This document shows positions 25,540-37,949 of a stretch of 64,000 bases of DNA, piece by piece. Within the stretch, counting starts at the first letter, position 1, and every line of letters begins with the position of its first letter. Under the pieces are notes generated by a model, which saw only the letters and a list, made by a program, of their open reading frames with translations, did no database searches and was not told the DNA's origin. Source of the DNA: Medicago truncatula (lineage: Eukaryota > Streptophyta > Magnoliopsida > Fabales > Fabaceae). The DNA lies in contig NC_053046.1 in the NCBI RefSeq assembly GCF_003473485.1, positions 1,560,001 to 1,624,000 of the forward strand, written 5' to 3'. The translations under genes were made by a program, and so were the position numbers.

Positions 25540-26981
25540 ATCATTCATTGGCAAAAAATAACGTTGTAAATAATTGTATATAGGTTGAATGCAGTTAAAT
25601 TGACGGGGGCAGAAATATGCTGATTTGAAAGGGAAAAAAAAATGAGGGTTTGGATTCTTGATAGAATAATGTAACATTTTACAAATTTAAAATGTAATGT
25701 AAATCCTTGTCAAAAATGTAATGTAATTCTAGTTATGTGCTAGTATTAAATATCTCCATGATTATTTTTGCTCATAATCAAGATTGATAGAAATTATTTT
25801 TTGTTTTAACTTATTACCATCCTTCCTTGTGGTATTTGACCGCACAATTATGACTATTTATATATTTGACTGTTTAGAAATTAGAATTATTATCAAAACA
25901 CTACATTTAAAAAAAAATTAGCTCATTTGTTAAGGGATTATGCACATTTTGTGCAGGGGCTGGGGTTCGAACCCCGGACTCCCCACTTATTCATCTTAAA
26001 GGTGAATTTCTCTAGCCACTAGACTACTTGATAAAAAAAAAAAAATTGATAAAAAAATGCAATAGTAAGAATTATCAAAATCATGAGCAAACTTTCCACC
26101 AGTTTTTAGTCCCTCAAAATCATGAGCTTAGGGGAAAATCCTCAAAGGCATCAAGAATTATCAAAATCATGGGTTATGTTTGTAATTAGATTTTAGAAGT
26201 TTTTGAACGGGAGAATTTGTGAGAACTAAGTTTTTTATATTTTGACATATTAGATATTTTAAATAATTTAAAGAACATAATAAATTATCAATATAATAAT
26301 CCAATGACATTTAATATTTAGTATATTTTTATATATATATATATATATATATAAAAAAAATCACCGTTTTCTTAGTCCAACAAAGAAAAGTAAGTCCTCT
26401 ACTTCAAAACCCTCTCCATCCAAACACACTTTAAAAGGATTATCTTGCTATCAAAATCCTTTTACTATCGGGAATTTGATACTTCATTCCTTTGTGTACC
26501 CAAGACTTGAAAAGATAAATTTTGTAGCTAGTGAGCCACAGCTCCAAAAAAGACTGATGTTATTCAAATACAACGCTAGCAGTTCCAAGGGCTCTCAGTA
26601 AGTTACATAAACTTTAAAAACCCCAAAAACCTAATAAAAAGTTAGCAAATACATCACGGTGGATGTATAATTAGAGTCCCTATACACTATACAGTAAAGG
26701 TCAATGTTGTTTACCTTCCTGCCAATAGCTAATTAAATTGAAAATTCAAACATTTTCCCTCTCCCATATACAACTTAGAAGACTACCAAATGCACAAGCA
26801 TTATAGTACATGGATAATCATAGAATTCTTTATAATAATGAAATTATAGAAACCAGAAGAGGACAATAACAAGGTTCACTCAATAAGCAGGTGAAGTGTC
26901 ATCATCAAAAACTGATGCCTGATAGAAAAGGCCTCATGTGAAACGAAGATGCCATCTAAAACTGAAGGATTATCACTAATA
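25540..26981. other. Convergent 3' intergenic region, RSH1 / POP4
   Basis: AT-rich 3' flanks of two convergent genes, with the SINE-like element at 25.92-26.04 kb and a short TA run at about 26,331-26,353. No further gene supported. Confidence 0.5.
25918..26045 (+). mobile_element. tRNA-derived SINE-like element
   Basis: Starts TTAGCTCATTTGTTAAGGG (A-box-like). GGGGTTCGAACCCCGGAC (B-box-like) follows some 35 bases later. It continues CCCCACTTATTCATCTTAAAGG and CTAGCCACTAGACTACTTGAT and ends in a poly-A run. This is the layout of a plant tRNA-derived SINE. Target duplications are not clear because A-runs lie on both sides. Confidence 0.6.
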
Positions 26982-29900
26982 TCATAATCCAACCTTTCTT
27001 GAATCTAGTTTATCTCCGATCAGAGTGGCTTTCCAGCAATCAACTTGTAGTACAAATACAGAACCCTTCTTCGGAACAACTGTAATTAACAAATCAAAGT
27101 ATTTGGTGAACACATGTTTGAAAAGTTATTAGAGAAAAAATAGATACCAGAACTGATAAGTCATCCAAACTTCAACTTAAGCAAATGGAACACAGAATTG
27201 TGATGCTCAAGGTCACTAATTCTTAACCAATTCCGCCATAATAATGTAAGTGTCACATATGAACCTATTAATGACTTTCGAGTCAAAGTATATATTTCAT
27301 TTTCTTAGTAAAAGGGGAGGAATTTTGAAAGAGAAAATGGGTTTTTGATCTAACTAAAACTTTGGAGCATTCTACCCTAAATAAAAAGTGAGAACTCGTT
27401 CCAACCGTAAATTAGAAACAGCTGAGTAAAAAAAAAATCAATAGGAAATATACGATCACATTAAAACAGTTTCAGATCTCCGTACAATTATATGTAGCAA
27501 ATCTGGTTGGTTTCTGCAGAATACTAAAGATATAACCTGATACGACAATCTAATAGTGCCAAATAAGAATCTCAGCCATATTGTTTATAAGAATGACTAT
27601 CATATCTGCTTGTTACTCAAGAAAGCGGAAACATGAAACAGAAAATTCCATGCCTTTCATAAAATACATCTTCTCAAGTTAAGCAAAACAGAAATTTTCT
27701 TTTACATTCAAACATATAAGCTGTACTTTTCTATGTTCGCAAGTTCCATTTTAAAAGCAACTGAACACATTATTTGTCATTAGTCTTCAATTTATATAAA
27801 AATTCAAAAACAATTACTATTTAAACTATGCTGAAGTTTCAAAACGGAAGTGCAAACTCCTTATAATTCATTAATTATCAAATTTGTACAGCAAACACTG
27901 GTATAAGAAAAGCATACACAAACGACTGTGTATATTCAATAAGCATTAATACTTGAGAAACACAGGAATAACAGCTCTGGTAATGCTAGAAAAGATTCTA
28001 TTTTTAAGTAGTGAAAGAATTACCTCGGAATTTATTATCTTCAGTAATTATCCCAAAAGCTTCTGCAGTTTCACGAATCATGATGCCACCAGTTCCAATA
28101 AAATGGGTTAGTTTACACTCCACAACTGCATAACAGGTGGACATAGTGCAGTCAGTGATAACTACAGACAATTATTTAGGAGGTAGAGGCTAAAATATTT
28201 GTATTTGTTTTGAAGGAGTCTCAAAAGCACAGCTCTTTTCTAAATTTAAAGGACAATGCATGTTGAGTCATCTAGACAGAGTTTGGATATAGAAAATTAT
28301 CAACATGATAACATTAAACTAAAACAACACTAATAGAAATGCATTTTAAAAGAATTGATTCGATTAAACACCTAAAAACATTCAACATAAGTTCTAACAA
28401 CTTTTTAAAAAAAATCCAAGTGTAAGGAGCATCAAAAAATGGTATGCGTGCCACTGGGAATGGAAAGGGAGGATTCAAATGAGAAACATTCCTGGAGAAG
28501 AAGACCTAGGTATGCCCTGAACCAATCAGAAGCTCATCTTACTATTGAACTTATTGCAAGTTGCAACAATAAAATACCAATGATTGCATAAAATACTTCT
28601 ACTCCAACTCTTTCTAAGAACACCAAAAGTAGGCATTCACAGGTTTCAGTACAGCGGCGCAACAATTTTAACACACCTTTCAATGCATATGAAATGTTTA
28701 CACATAAAGACATAAGCATCCGAGGGAAATAATTGACATCCAACCAATGAGAAAATAACTATCCTTGTAATTATCCAAAAAGCTCAAGATAAATGAAATG
28801 GTTTAGCATTTTCTGTTGTAGCCTTGTAGGTGTTCACAACTCATCCAAAAACAAAAAACAAAAATAGAGTGTGGTCAAACCTAAAATAATAGCACCATGT
28901 AGATCTGCACCTAGGAGACATTGAGCCAATTGATTATTCCTGGAACAATAAACAGGTTTGTTGTCATAATTACAAAAGCCATGAGAGAATAAAAGTTCTG
29001 AAAAACTTGAAGATAAGAATCTGTGAAATTCATCAATAGCAAGGATACAAAAACAGTACCCAGTGGATTTAAGCAACAACTTTATATAATCTTTCCACAT
29101 GTCATGCATTGGCTTGAAAATGTCAAATCTGTAATCAAAATGAACAGTGATTACTGATTAGGTAATCAAAAGAATATCATTGTAGACAAATTTAAGCAAT
29201 TAGAATAAAGCAAAATGAATAACACTTTATTTGTTCCTAGCATGAATCTAAGAATTCCCCAATGAAAGACGAAATGAAAAATTTCTCACAACAGTATACA
29301 CTACCACAAACTGCAGGGCTGTAGCAGTAATGACAAGGACCAACATACTTCAATAAAGTGTAGTTTAGAGACCTTGAACTTACTTATGGAACTCTTTAGG
29401 AAGATCCATTGATCCATGTTTTTTATGTTGTTTCATGGACATGTGCTTCTTAGAACGTTTTGAATGAAGTTGCAAAGCCCTTGTTTGAGAAGATGAAGAA
29501 AGTGCGCGTCCTTGCACAAAATTATCAAGAAGGATATAGCTGTCGATTCTCATGCTTCTAGATCCTTGCATGTACTTTTGTGCTGCATCTCCCTTCTGAA
29601 GAAGTTCATGCAATATTCCGGAAACTGAACCTCCTCTTTCAGAAGAAAACTGCAGAATATAAGTCAAATTAGAACAATCAGGGAAGTTATAATCTTAGAT
29701 TGATTCTTTTTTAGAGTTCAGACTTCAAAGGAGATTGACCATATTGACTTTTCGGAATTATAAAAGAGAAGTTGATCTGAAGTAAATACCTCCCCATTAG
29801 TTGTGAGCAGATTTTCATTTACAGCCACAGAAAGTTGGGCATATTCTGGACCATCTTCTTTCTCTGCAGATTAATAGTTAGTCACTTCAGTTTCCCACAT

Positions 29901-30915
29901 AAATTGAAGTTACAAATTAAATATAATTACAGAAAACCTTCAAAAATCAAAATGAAGAAACTTAAGAAAGAATCTTAGTCTTGCTGTTATATCGACTGTA
30001 CAGTACCTTGTGAAATGGCACGACCAAAAAGACCGAAATTCCCTAAGAAAAGGAAATAAAAAAGTATCAGCTTTAACAATAAACAAGAATAAAATCTTAC
30101 ATTCTAGCCCAAAAAAATGCATTTGGGTTTATCTTATGACATAAATAATTGCATAACTGTTTGGAAGAGCTTAAGAAAATAGTTTATGATATGATCATGG
30201 ACTGTTTTCAGCTTATGTTCATAAGTTCCTCCACATTGCTTATTCTCTCTTGAATTGTATAAACAGCTTATGCATAAGCTCTTGTATGATATGATACTCC
30301 CTCCAGCCTTAAAAATAATCATAAGCAAAAAGTACATGTATTTGAACCACATACATGTACTTTTTTTACTTATATTTAAGGCCTGATGGAGTCAAGGTCC
30401 GTTTGGATTGGCTTATTCTTGGGCTTATGCAAAACAGCTTAAGCAAATAAATAAACTTTTATGTATTTTCATAAGCTTGTCAATGTAGTTTATGGAAAAA
30501 CAACTTGTGAAGATACAATTTTTGTTAGTGAGAACTTAAGAATTAACATAAAACTGTATTTATTTGCATAAGCTAATTTTTCATAAGCTCAAAAATAAGC
30601 CAATCCAAACGGGCCCTAAGTGTCATATTGAATAAGTGCTTAATAGTATATCTTAATTAAACAAAATAAAATTGAATTACCTTTGTTGGGTGTATCCAAC
30701 GATGGACGACATAAAGGCAAGGACGGATCATTAGAAGTAGAGGGTGGTGGAATAGGTGATTTTACATCTTCATTTATAGACTTAATGATTTTCTTTTCCT
30801 TTAGGATATGTTCATGATTTATATCCCTTTTGTTTTTCTTTTCTTTTAGTTTATGTTCAGTTTGAATTCTTCTCTCCAAAGCCTCCATTGCACGTTTCCT
30901 TGATTCAGCAGCCAT
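26982..30915 (-). CDS. POP4: RNase P/MRP protein subunit p29 (left-arm copy)
   Basis: Coding exons on the minus strand: 30915-30681, 30042-30007, 29863-29790, 29649-29384, 29128-29060, 28939-28881, 28125-28024, 27079-26982, all GT-AG and in phase, total 312 residues. POP4/Rpp29 binds the RNA of RNase P and MRP and helps mature tRNA 5' ends and pre-rRNA in the nucleus and nucleolus. The translation carries the plant family's QGRALSSSSQTRALQLHSKR, SKKHMSMKQHKK, FDIFKPMHDMWKDY, NNQLAQCLLGADLHGA, GTGGIMIRETAEAFGII and VPKKGSVFVLQVDCWK. The last four lie in the Sm-like barrel. The N-terminal part (AESRKRAMEALERRI) is charged and helical. A noncoding first exon probably lies near 31,130-31,300, with its donor at ATAGTGAGT. 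All coding exons upstream of 28,414 lie in the inverted repeat; the last two do not show in this window's right arm because it ends there. Confidence 0.92.
30396..30616. mobile_element. MITE in POP4 intron (left arm)
   Basis: About 220 bases with imperfect terminal inverted repeats: GGTCCGTTTGGATTGGCTTAT at the left, its complement ATAAGCCAATCCAAACGGGCC at the right. Flanks are CAA and TAA, consistent with a decayed three-base target duplication of the PIF/Harbinger type. It lies in the second coding intron. Confidence 0.75.
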
Positions 30916-31734
30916 TGATAAGAAATCTGGCAATATCACTTCATTAATTAGTTCTTCTCAAAATTCTAGTATATATGACTTGTTTGAATAAACAGCTTAA
31001 TTAAGTGATTATAGCATAAGTGGTTACAGTAGAAGCTAATTTTATAACAATGGGTTGAAATAATTTATAAATATTAGAAAAACAAAATCGATTTGGAAGA
31101 AACTCACTATAGGATTACGAACTTCACGATGGCGGGGCACGAACCGTAGACGGAGGGCGGAGCAGAGGCTGCACGGGACAGAAGAGATGTTGCTGGCAAT
31201 AGAAAGAGGATACAGACGAGGGAAGAAGAGATTCTGAGAAAGGACACGAGAGAGAAGAGAAATAAGGGTTTTTCTTTTGTTAAAATTATTTTTTAATTCA
31301 AACATTACACACGTGCCATTTTAATTGAAAATTATATATGACGTTCATGTGTGGGTTGAATGGGTCAAAATTGATTTGGGGATCAAAACTGTAAAATGGG
31401 ACAATACTTAGAGGGTTGAGTTGTAATTTATTTTGTTAATGGCCAAAATTACAAGATCGTCATACTTAGGGGGTCAAAACTGCTATTAAGCCAAAGTTTT
31501 ATATGATTTATGAGTTTTTTTTTCGTGGTGTAGGGATTTGATCACCGGACCTTATATATAGTTTTAAATCAACACATGAATATCTAAAATATTATTAAAA
31601 AAAACCTTTGATTTTTTGTGTCAAAAACATAAAAACTCATGAGGGCGTTCTACGATAGATATTTAGGCTGATGTTTAATTTAGCATAGAATTAGATGGTT
31701 ACAGTTGTTGACATGCTTTTTTAGATTGATGGTT

Positions 31735-32490
31735 AGGAGAAGAGGCTTGGAAGTGGTGGTGTCGATTATTGGCGTGAGAGGGGAAATGTTGGGGGGAGTG
31801 TTATGTGCTTTTAACTAACATTTTTCTTCAGTGTGACATGGAAGACATGCGTAGTTGGCAACACACGTCCGACAAAGGGTACACTGTTAATAGTGTGTAC
31901 AAGTCGTTGACGACAATGGAGCAATGTAATCAAGATAAATGTTAGAAAATTATATGGAATAAATCTAGACCAAAGTGTTTATCTTTGCTTGGAGGCTTTT
32001 GCAGAATCACCGTCCTACAAAAGATAATCTTGTTAGACGAGGTATTATTCAACCACATTTGAATGTTTGTGTTGGTGGTTTTAGCCTAGAGGAGAATAAG
32101 AATAATTTTTTATGGGTTGTGAGACTTTTAGTAGCATTTAGGTGTTATTGCGACATTGGTTGGGTGTACATCAAGTTAACCCTTCATTTTGATTGATCTT
32201 ATTGTGCAAATTAGTGCATTGATGGATTGGTCTAAGAAAATAAAGTCTTTGCATATTATTTGCCTTGCTTGTGTTTGGGTGATTTGGAAGGAGAGAAATT
32301 TATGTTATTTTTGACAAAAGGAGGAAATGATTTCTCACTTGATCGACAAAGTTAATCGTTTAATGTTTTATGCGATTAACTATTTAATGGTGGCTGGTCT
32401 TTGGTTTGTTCATTGTGGATTTTGATGTAAATATATATAGGTTCATACAGGCACTTCATGTTTGTTTGTCCGTTATTTTTTATTGTCATA
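31735..32490 (+). mobile_element. L1-type LINE 3' fragment (left arm)
   Basis: Broken frames read WWCRLLAWERGNV, then SDKGYTVNSVYKSLT, IFAWRLLQNHR, LVRRGIIQPHLNVCVGG and LACVWVIWKERN. That is the zinc-binding region (zf-RVT) that follows reverse transcriptase in plant L1 LINEs, in the right order. The copy has stops and shifts and only the 3' part remains. The identical copy lies in the right arm. Confidence 0.85.
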
Positions 32491-32838
32491 ATGCGTATAA
32501 TTTACGAACATTAATTTTTATGAAATTTTGATTAAATTTATCTTGAATTTGGATAAAATTATAGGTATAGATAACATATATCTTGCAATTTTATATTGTA
32601 ATAAACTATTCTTTTTCATAAAAAAAATATATTGCACCAAACTATACTTATATTTTTTAATGATACCAACAATAACAAATATCTTTCATTTTTATTTTTT
32701 TGGTAGATTAGCAAATATCTTTTATATTGTTGGTATTATGAAAGTGCAAATATAATATAACAAATAAAGTATTCCCTAAAAAAATATTTAATTTAAATTC
32801 TTATCTTTTTGAATGATATCACTAAAATATCATTCTTA

Positions 32839-33543
32839 GGCCCCGTTTGGATTGGCTTATTTTGAGCTTATATGGGCTTATCTACTCCCATAAGCCTTTT
32901 TAAAGGTGTTTGGGTAAATAAATAAAAATAGTTTATCATAGTTTCATAAGCTGCTTATGCCATATTTTAATAAGCCTAAATTTTCAGCTTACCCTCCGGC
33001 TTAACAAGGAGCTTATGAATTTATGTAACCTCCTTCGATTCTCTTTGAATCCACTTTTTCAAAACATATATTTTAATTTTCTTGTTTTTGTTTTTAGAAA
33101 CAAACATATATTTTAATTATAATGTTAGTTATCTTTAGCGTGCATGAGTAACAAAATTGCTATATACTTATCTTACCAAAGTAACACACATAAATAAGAT
33201 TATTATTTTTTTAAGGAAGATTTTTATTATTTTTTTGTTACGTAACAAAATGAAACTGAATAAATAAAACAAACTTAACTTTTGTTTTTTTGGTAACAAA
33301 TTGTACACTATTATCTTTGATTTTTGTGCTTCGATTCTTTGATTTTTTTGTTAAATTAAAAATATTTAAAATTTCGATAATTGCTCATGTAATGTCAGAT
33401 CCAAACACTTCAATTTATGTAAGTACTTTTTAGTGTACATATCCAAACATAAATAGCTTATCAAGTATAAGAGCTTATGATGTAAGCTCTAATTTTATTA
33501 GTCCTAATGCCATAAGCATCTATATAAGCTGTTTATCCAAACA
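32839..33543. mobile_element. Decayed MITE-type element (left arm)
   Basis: Left end GGCCCCGTTTGGATTGGCTTA; right end TAAGCTGTTTATCCAAACAG, which shares the GTTTGGAT core in inverted orientation. It is flanked by TTA and TAA. Long AT-rich interior without coding sequence. It may be a composite of two MITEs. Confidence 0.55.
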
Positions 33544-34115
33544 GTAATCAAATTTATTTAAAGGTATAGTTGGAAGTAAAAAATTCAGTCTAAATCCATG
33601 TATTCCCTTTATATTCTACCAACATTTATGTGTTAATGCGTATAAAATTTCGAAGAGTAGTTTTTATGTAATTCTGATTAGAATTATAGGTATTGATAAT
33701 ATATATTTTACACATGTTCTAACAAACTATATATATTCTTTTCATTGATTTCAACAATATAAAAGATATTTGCTAATCTATCAGGTAATCTTTTTCCTAA
33801 AACCTTAAGCCATAAGTTATTTTGCTATAGATAATATATATTTTACATTGTAACAAACTATATATATTCTTTTCAATGATTCCCTTGTTAGATTTATTAA
33901 AAAGATTTAGTAAAGAAATAGAAACCATAAATAAGAGCGTCCCTTGCTTATAGTTAAAATATCACCAAATCTTTTTTTACTTTTTGATTTGAATCTTCGT
34001 AAACCCTCCTCTTCTATATAACAAGATTCAGTAACAAAATACTGACTCGATAAAAAGATTTAGTAACAAAATAGAAACCAGACTTTGAATAAGATAATCT
34101 TCATAAACCCTATTC

Positions 34116-34123
34116 TATAAAGA
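34116..34123 (+). promoter_or_regulatory. Likely TATA box of left-arm B3 gene
   Basis: TATAAAGA lies about 100 bases before the ATG, in the same place as TATAAATA upstream of the paralogue at 40.3 kb. The surrounding upstream block is conserved between the two genes. Confidence 0.55.
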
Positions 34124-34219
34124 CACACACTTGATAACAAGTTAAAGAAGCCACACACATTCTCAACTCAGCACAACAAGAAGATCGAACACTTTGTGAA
34201 AGAAAAGAAAAAGAAAGCT

Positions 34220-35044
34220 ATGATGAAGATGAATGAAAATATGGAAGCCATGTTGGAAAAGAAAGCTGCTATGGCTAGGAAGAAGATCAATGCATTGATG
34301 CAAAATATGGAAACAATGGAAGAAAGGAAATTCAACCCTTTCCCTCACTTTACTTTGCATAATCTGTTATCTTATTATGCACCTCAGCTTTATACCGAAA
34401 AAGATTTAGCACAAATAGAGAAAATCAATCAACATCTTCGCCAAGAAACAAAATTGCCTCTTAATATTCCACAAAGCACAATGAAAGGAGAAGCAGTGAA
34501 TAAGAAGAAAAGGTGTCGCTCAAGTGATGAAGGTAGCATGGCTGATAAGGCGAAAAGAAGAGTGAAACCAAAGAGCACGAAGAAGATGGTACCAAAAAAA
34601 CAAGATAAGGAAAAATTGTCATCACCTCCGCCAATATTGCCTATTGATGTCGAGATCAAGATCAAAGAGTTGAATGGCACTGATATCAAACATATCATGT
34701 GTAAGGAATTGTTTGATTCAGATCTCAGTAAACACCAAAGTCGTCTTTTAATGTCACTTAAAGAAGATATAGCTGATGATTTTCTCAACGACACAGAGAA
34801 GAAGACTTTTGGTAGAAAGGATCGGGGCACTAAAAGTAAACTGGTTGGTATAGAAGTGATTGTGTTGGACCCTTCTTTTAGAGAGTTCACAATGTCTTTG
34901 AGGAAGTGGGGCAAAAGTCTTTACAGTCTTGTACAAGATTGGAAACATGTTATGAGGCAAAATAGTTTTGAAATTGGTCAAAAACTCAACATTTGGACAT
35001 TTAGGGTCAATAGCAAGTTGCACTTTCTACTCGACAAAAATTAG
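34220..35044 (+). CDS. B3-domain protein, DUF313 type (left arm)
   Basis: Single-exon frame of 274 residues from the first ATG. The N-terminal third is a Met/Lys-rich helix (KMNENMEAMLEKKAAMARKK). Next come FPHFTLHNLLSYYAPQLYTE and a basic nuclear-localisation stretch (NKKKRCRSSDEG... KAKRRVKPKSTKK). The LPIDVEIKIKELNGTDIKHI segment and HQSRLLMSLKEDIADDF follow, and the end is a plant B3 fold: VIVLDPSFREFTMSLRKW, then GQKLNIWTFRVNSKLHF. This matches the DUF313 class of REM-like B3 proteins, presumed DNA-binding; no target is known to me. Compared with its paralogue at 40.3 kb it has only a remnant of the repeat region (RQETKLP...TMKGEAV). The reverse copy at 57.4 kb is identical. Intact. Confidence 0.8.
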   Translation: MMKMNENMEAMLEKKAAMARKKINALMQNMETMEERKFNPFPHFTLHNLLSYYAPQLYTEKDLAQIEKINQHLRQETKLPLNIPQSTMKGEAVNKKKRCRSSDEGSMADKAKRRVKPKSTKKMVPKKQDKEKLSSPPPILPIDVEIKIKELNGTDIKHIMCKELFDSDLSKHQSRLLMSLKEDIADDFLNDTEKKTFGRKDRGTKSKLVGIEVIVLDPSFREFTMSLRKWGKSLYSLVQDWKHVMRQNSFEIGQKLNIWTFRVNSKLHFLLDKN

Positions 35045-36576
35045 GTAATAGCTATAAACTTGTTTATTTGTTTCTGCATTTAACTGTACTTTGTTTATGC
35101 GATTCTGGAAGCTTGATGAAGAAGACTTGAAATAGTTTATAAGGAGATGGACCAGTATCAGCCTCTGGAAGAATTAGTCTTACCTAGCTAGGAAGAATTA
35201 CATTACATAGTCCTCAAGAGTTTATATTGGTATTCAATTTGATTATGAACAACTTGTAAAAGTATTTTTTACAAGCCACGTAGTGTTTGAGTTGTTTCTT
35301 CTAGTTTTAAGTAGTTGCATGCAAAATGTTTTATACTGTTTACATTATTATCTTTGTTGATGCATGTTGGTCCATTTTAATCTTTCAACCTTATTGTTTA
35401 AATTACTTGAAATATAATTGAATGGAACTCAACTTTTAAATTTCTTATGGTGATTTTGATGTGCAATTGCTGCCTTTAGAGAAGAAGTAATGAAATAAGA
35501 GGGCAAGGGTTTGACTCTATACCCAAATTTCATTTATAAAGAAAATTTTATTTGTTATATTTTTATAATTTAGAGACCAAACAAAAGAAACCAATCAATT
35601 GTAGGTTAGTATGATTTTGATTTTCGGATGGAATAATTATCGGTCAGATTTTAGTTAGCTTCGGGCCGAACTTCGGATTATCGGCACTTTTTTTGAGAAT
35701 CGAAGGTTTAATAAAAGACAACAAAAGAGAGAGGGATGTTTTAGATATCAAATTAAAATTTTATTATTGATTTTTCAATTGTTAATTATTTTATTTTGTT
35801 TGGATACTTCATTATTTTTGTTAGTGAATGAAACACAATGAAAAAGAAAACAGAGAAAAGCAAAGCTATTTCTTAAATAAATCATCATCATCATCATAGC
35901 TAAGAAGAGACTATGTAAATCAAAGTGAGGGTCATTCAAAAGGAACATTACAACAAGACGAAAAATCAAACAACGCCGCACAAGACGACAAACGACACAA
36001 CGTCGCACTCATACGATGAAATCACGTAGAAAAAGCTAGATCTACGTGAAAATCACTTATTTAGATTAAAATGGAGAGAAAAATATGAAGAAGCTACTCT
36101 TTAGTAAATTTGGCAATAGGTCGGTATGAAAATTCGCATCAACATTACATTTCATTACAAGAGGGGGATGTTTGGTCGAAAATTCGCACTCATTTGTTAA
36201 ATGTTGTTTCACCCCGGATAATTTATTTACTTTGCTTGAAAGTTTTTGCTTCTTTGTCCAAAAAGGAAAACGGATAATAGGCTTGGTTAAAATTTACAAA
36301 TAGTGAAATGAAATATTTTCTTCTATTATAAATATATCCAAATGATGATAATGTATCATGCTTATATGCAATAGTGAGTGACTTTATCCATATATGGGGT
36401 TTATCCTATTTTGTAGAGTGTCATGGTATGAGTTTCTTCTGCATAACCATCCATTATATACTTAGATCTTCTTTGGTCTTTGGCAAAAATTGAAGGCTCG
36501 TTAAAAATGACACATCATCAAATTTGAGTCAAATTTTATGGAGGGACTTAAACTGATTAATTTTAAAATAGGGGGA
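35045..36576. other. Left-arm flank without gene
   Basis: AT-rich sequence downstream of the B3 gene, identical in the right arm. Short frames, such as one through an ATC/ATG trinucleotide run near 35,885, are not convincing. Confidence 0.5.
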
Positions 36577-36694
36577 TTAATTCCGTAAGCAAGGTAAAAT
36601 ATAAAATAGGAGGACTAAAATTGTAATTAAGCCAAAAATGAAAAACAATGGACCATATAAAGACAAGGAAAGAATGTGAGTATAACAGAGAAAA
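36577..36694 (+). repeat. Diverged inner edge of inverted repeat (left)
   Basis: Continues to align with 55,721-55,838 in reverse complement, but with six differences in about 118 bases, all transitions. This contrasts with near identity outside it. Beyond 36,694 similarity fades. Confidence 0.8.
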
Positions 36695-36749
36695 AAATAA
36701 CATCAAGATTATACCAACATTAAAAGAGAATACTTTTTTTTTACTACCA

Positions 36750-37102
36750 ATATGAATGCATAGCTACGAGCTATCTTTCACGGCCTTCAGATGGCATGGA
36801 ATAATGGCTTTCGACATGTTGAATGTAAATCAGATTATCAGTCGGCTTTGACTTTGATTAAGGGACGAGTTATGACAACTCACCTCTATGCATCTATTAT
36901 TGACCTCATTAAGAGATTTATTGATTATCCTTGGCTATTGACTTTCCATCATTCCTTGAGGGAAGGTAATAACTATGCGGATTGGTTAGCAAAATACAGA
37001 GCAAGATTGGAGGGTGAATCGATCGTTTGGAGACAATGTCTAACTCCTCTTTCGGCTACTCTTATTGCTGACTCCATGGGGACAACTTTCCTCTCGGTTT
37101 AA
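36750..37102 (+). mobile_element. LINE-associated RNase H fragment
   Basis: The translation reads LRAIFHGLQMAWNNGFRHVE(C), then SDYQSALTLIKG, LTFHHSLREGNNYADWLAK and IADSMGTTFLSV ending at a stop. This is the RNase H-like (RVT_3) domain at the 3' end of plant L1 LINEs, with the E-S-D and HxxREGNxxAD motifs. The frame is open from 36,791. The upstream part is gone. Alone it is a transposon relic, not a host gene. Confidence 0.75.
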
Positions 37103-37174
37103 CTTGTTTCTTTTTTTGTTGTTTTTGTTTTCTTGCTTTCCATACATCAAAAAAGACAAAAATGAAATATATTA

Positions 37175-37949
37175 CTCACTCCGTTCCTTTTTAAGTGTCT
37201 TCTTATGGTGACTTTTTGGTTTCTATTTAACTGTTTTTTTGGGATTTTTAAGGGTACGATTTGTCAATTATACTCTTTGTCAATACTCTTGTCTTTTTCA
37301 ATAAAACTAATTAATGCTATCTATTTGGAAAACTAAAGTTTTTTTTTTTAAAACAAAGTTTGTTTTTTGTTATCTTCAAACTTAAACAAAATTTTGTTAC
37401 AAACAATGGTTCAAGAAGAGTTAAAATTCTATAATAAAGATGAGTAGCAATTGTTAAAAATTTCAAGTGCAAAAACAAATGAACAGATCTGAGAAAAGAA
37501 AAATAAAAGACTCCATGAATGTTCACACAGTGTGAATTTAGCATTGGTTGAAGCCATATTTGAAGTCTTAACTTTGATTAAAAAGTTGGAAGAAAGTTAA
37601 TTATTTCTTAACTTTTGATTAATGTGAAGTTGAAATAATTTTGATATTGATTTAAAATAATTTAAAAGATGTGCACAATATTTCAAAAATTGACAATTGT
37701 TTGTTATGAGAGAGCGAGCGCGCAAAAAAATAGGAATTTATTGGAGAAAAAGATAATAACGGACAATTGTTTGTTATGAGAGAAATACAACTATGAAATT
37801 TATTAGAAAGATAAAGTGTGTGCAAAAAAATAGGAATTTATTGGTGGATTAATTAAATGGTGGTATAATAGGAAGAAAATGTGCAAAAATACACATCGCT
37901 AATTTGATGTTTATTTTTTAAAAAGATACTTAAAAGAGAACGGAGGGAG
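37175..37949. mobile_element. Stowaway-like (Tc1/mariner) element
   Basis: Left end CTCACTCCGTTCCTTTTTAAG; right end, inverted, TACTTAAAAGAGAACGGAGGGAG. Flanked by TA on both sides (37,173-37,174 and 37,950-37,951), the target duplication of this superfamily. At about 775 bases it is long for a Stowaway MITE. Part of the excess is internal duplication of its right half. Non-coding. Confidence 0.8.

Larger units (their letters stand above)
28414..36576 (+). repeat. Left arm of giant near-perfect inverted repeat
   Basis: Pairs base for base with 55,838-64,000 in reverse complement. Coordinates sum to 92,415 inside (from about 31,524 inward) and 92,414 outside that point. The one-base offset is a T run of 9 here (31,515-31,523) against 8 on the right. 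I noticed only two substitutions, at 33,081 (C here, T there) and 33,137 (A here, G there). The comparison was by eye, so a few more may exist. The outer end is set by the window edge, not by loss of similarity. Confidence 0.97.

Noticed and set aside
25918-26045. Functional tRNA gene because of GGTTCGAACCCC
   Set aside because: No acceptor or anticodon stems pair; the A- and B-box-like words with a poly-A end fit a SINE.
31975-32196. Hypothetical protein of 73 residues
   Set aside because: Part of the zinc-binding region of an L1-type LINE, broken on both sides, and mirrored in the other arm.
34429-34914. 161-residue minus-strand frame opposite the left-arm B3 gene (and its mirror at 57,501-57,986)
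   Set aside because: It lies wholly antisense to a recognisable B3 gene and has no family features.
35775-36008. 77-residue minus-strand frame (mirror at 56,407-56,640)
   Set aside because: Identical in both arms only because the arms are identical; it runs through an ATC/ATG trinucleotide tract and has no recognisable domain.
36791-37102. A host RNase H gene of 103 residues
   Set aside because: The motifs are those of the RNase H domain at the end of plant LINEs, and the catalytic N-terminal part is missing; treated as a transposon relic.
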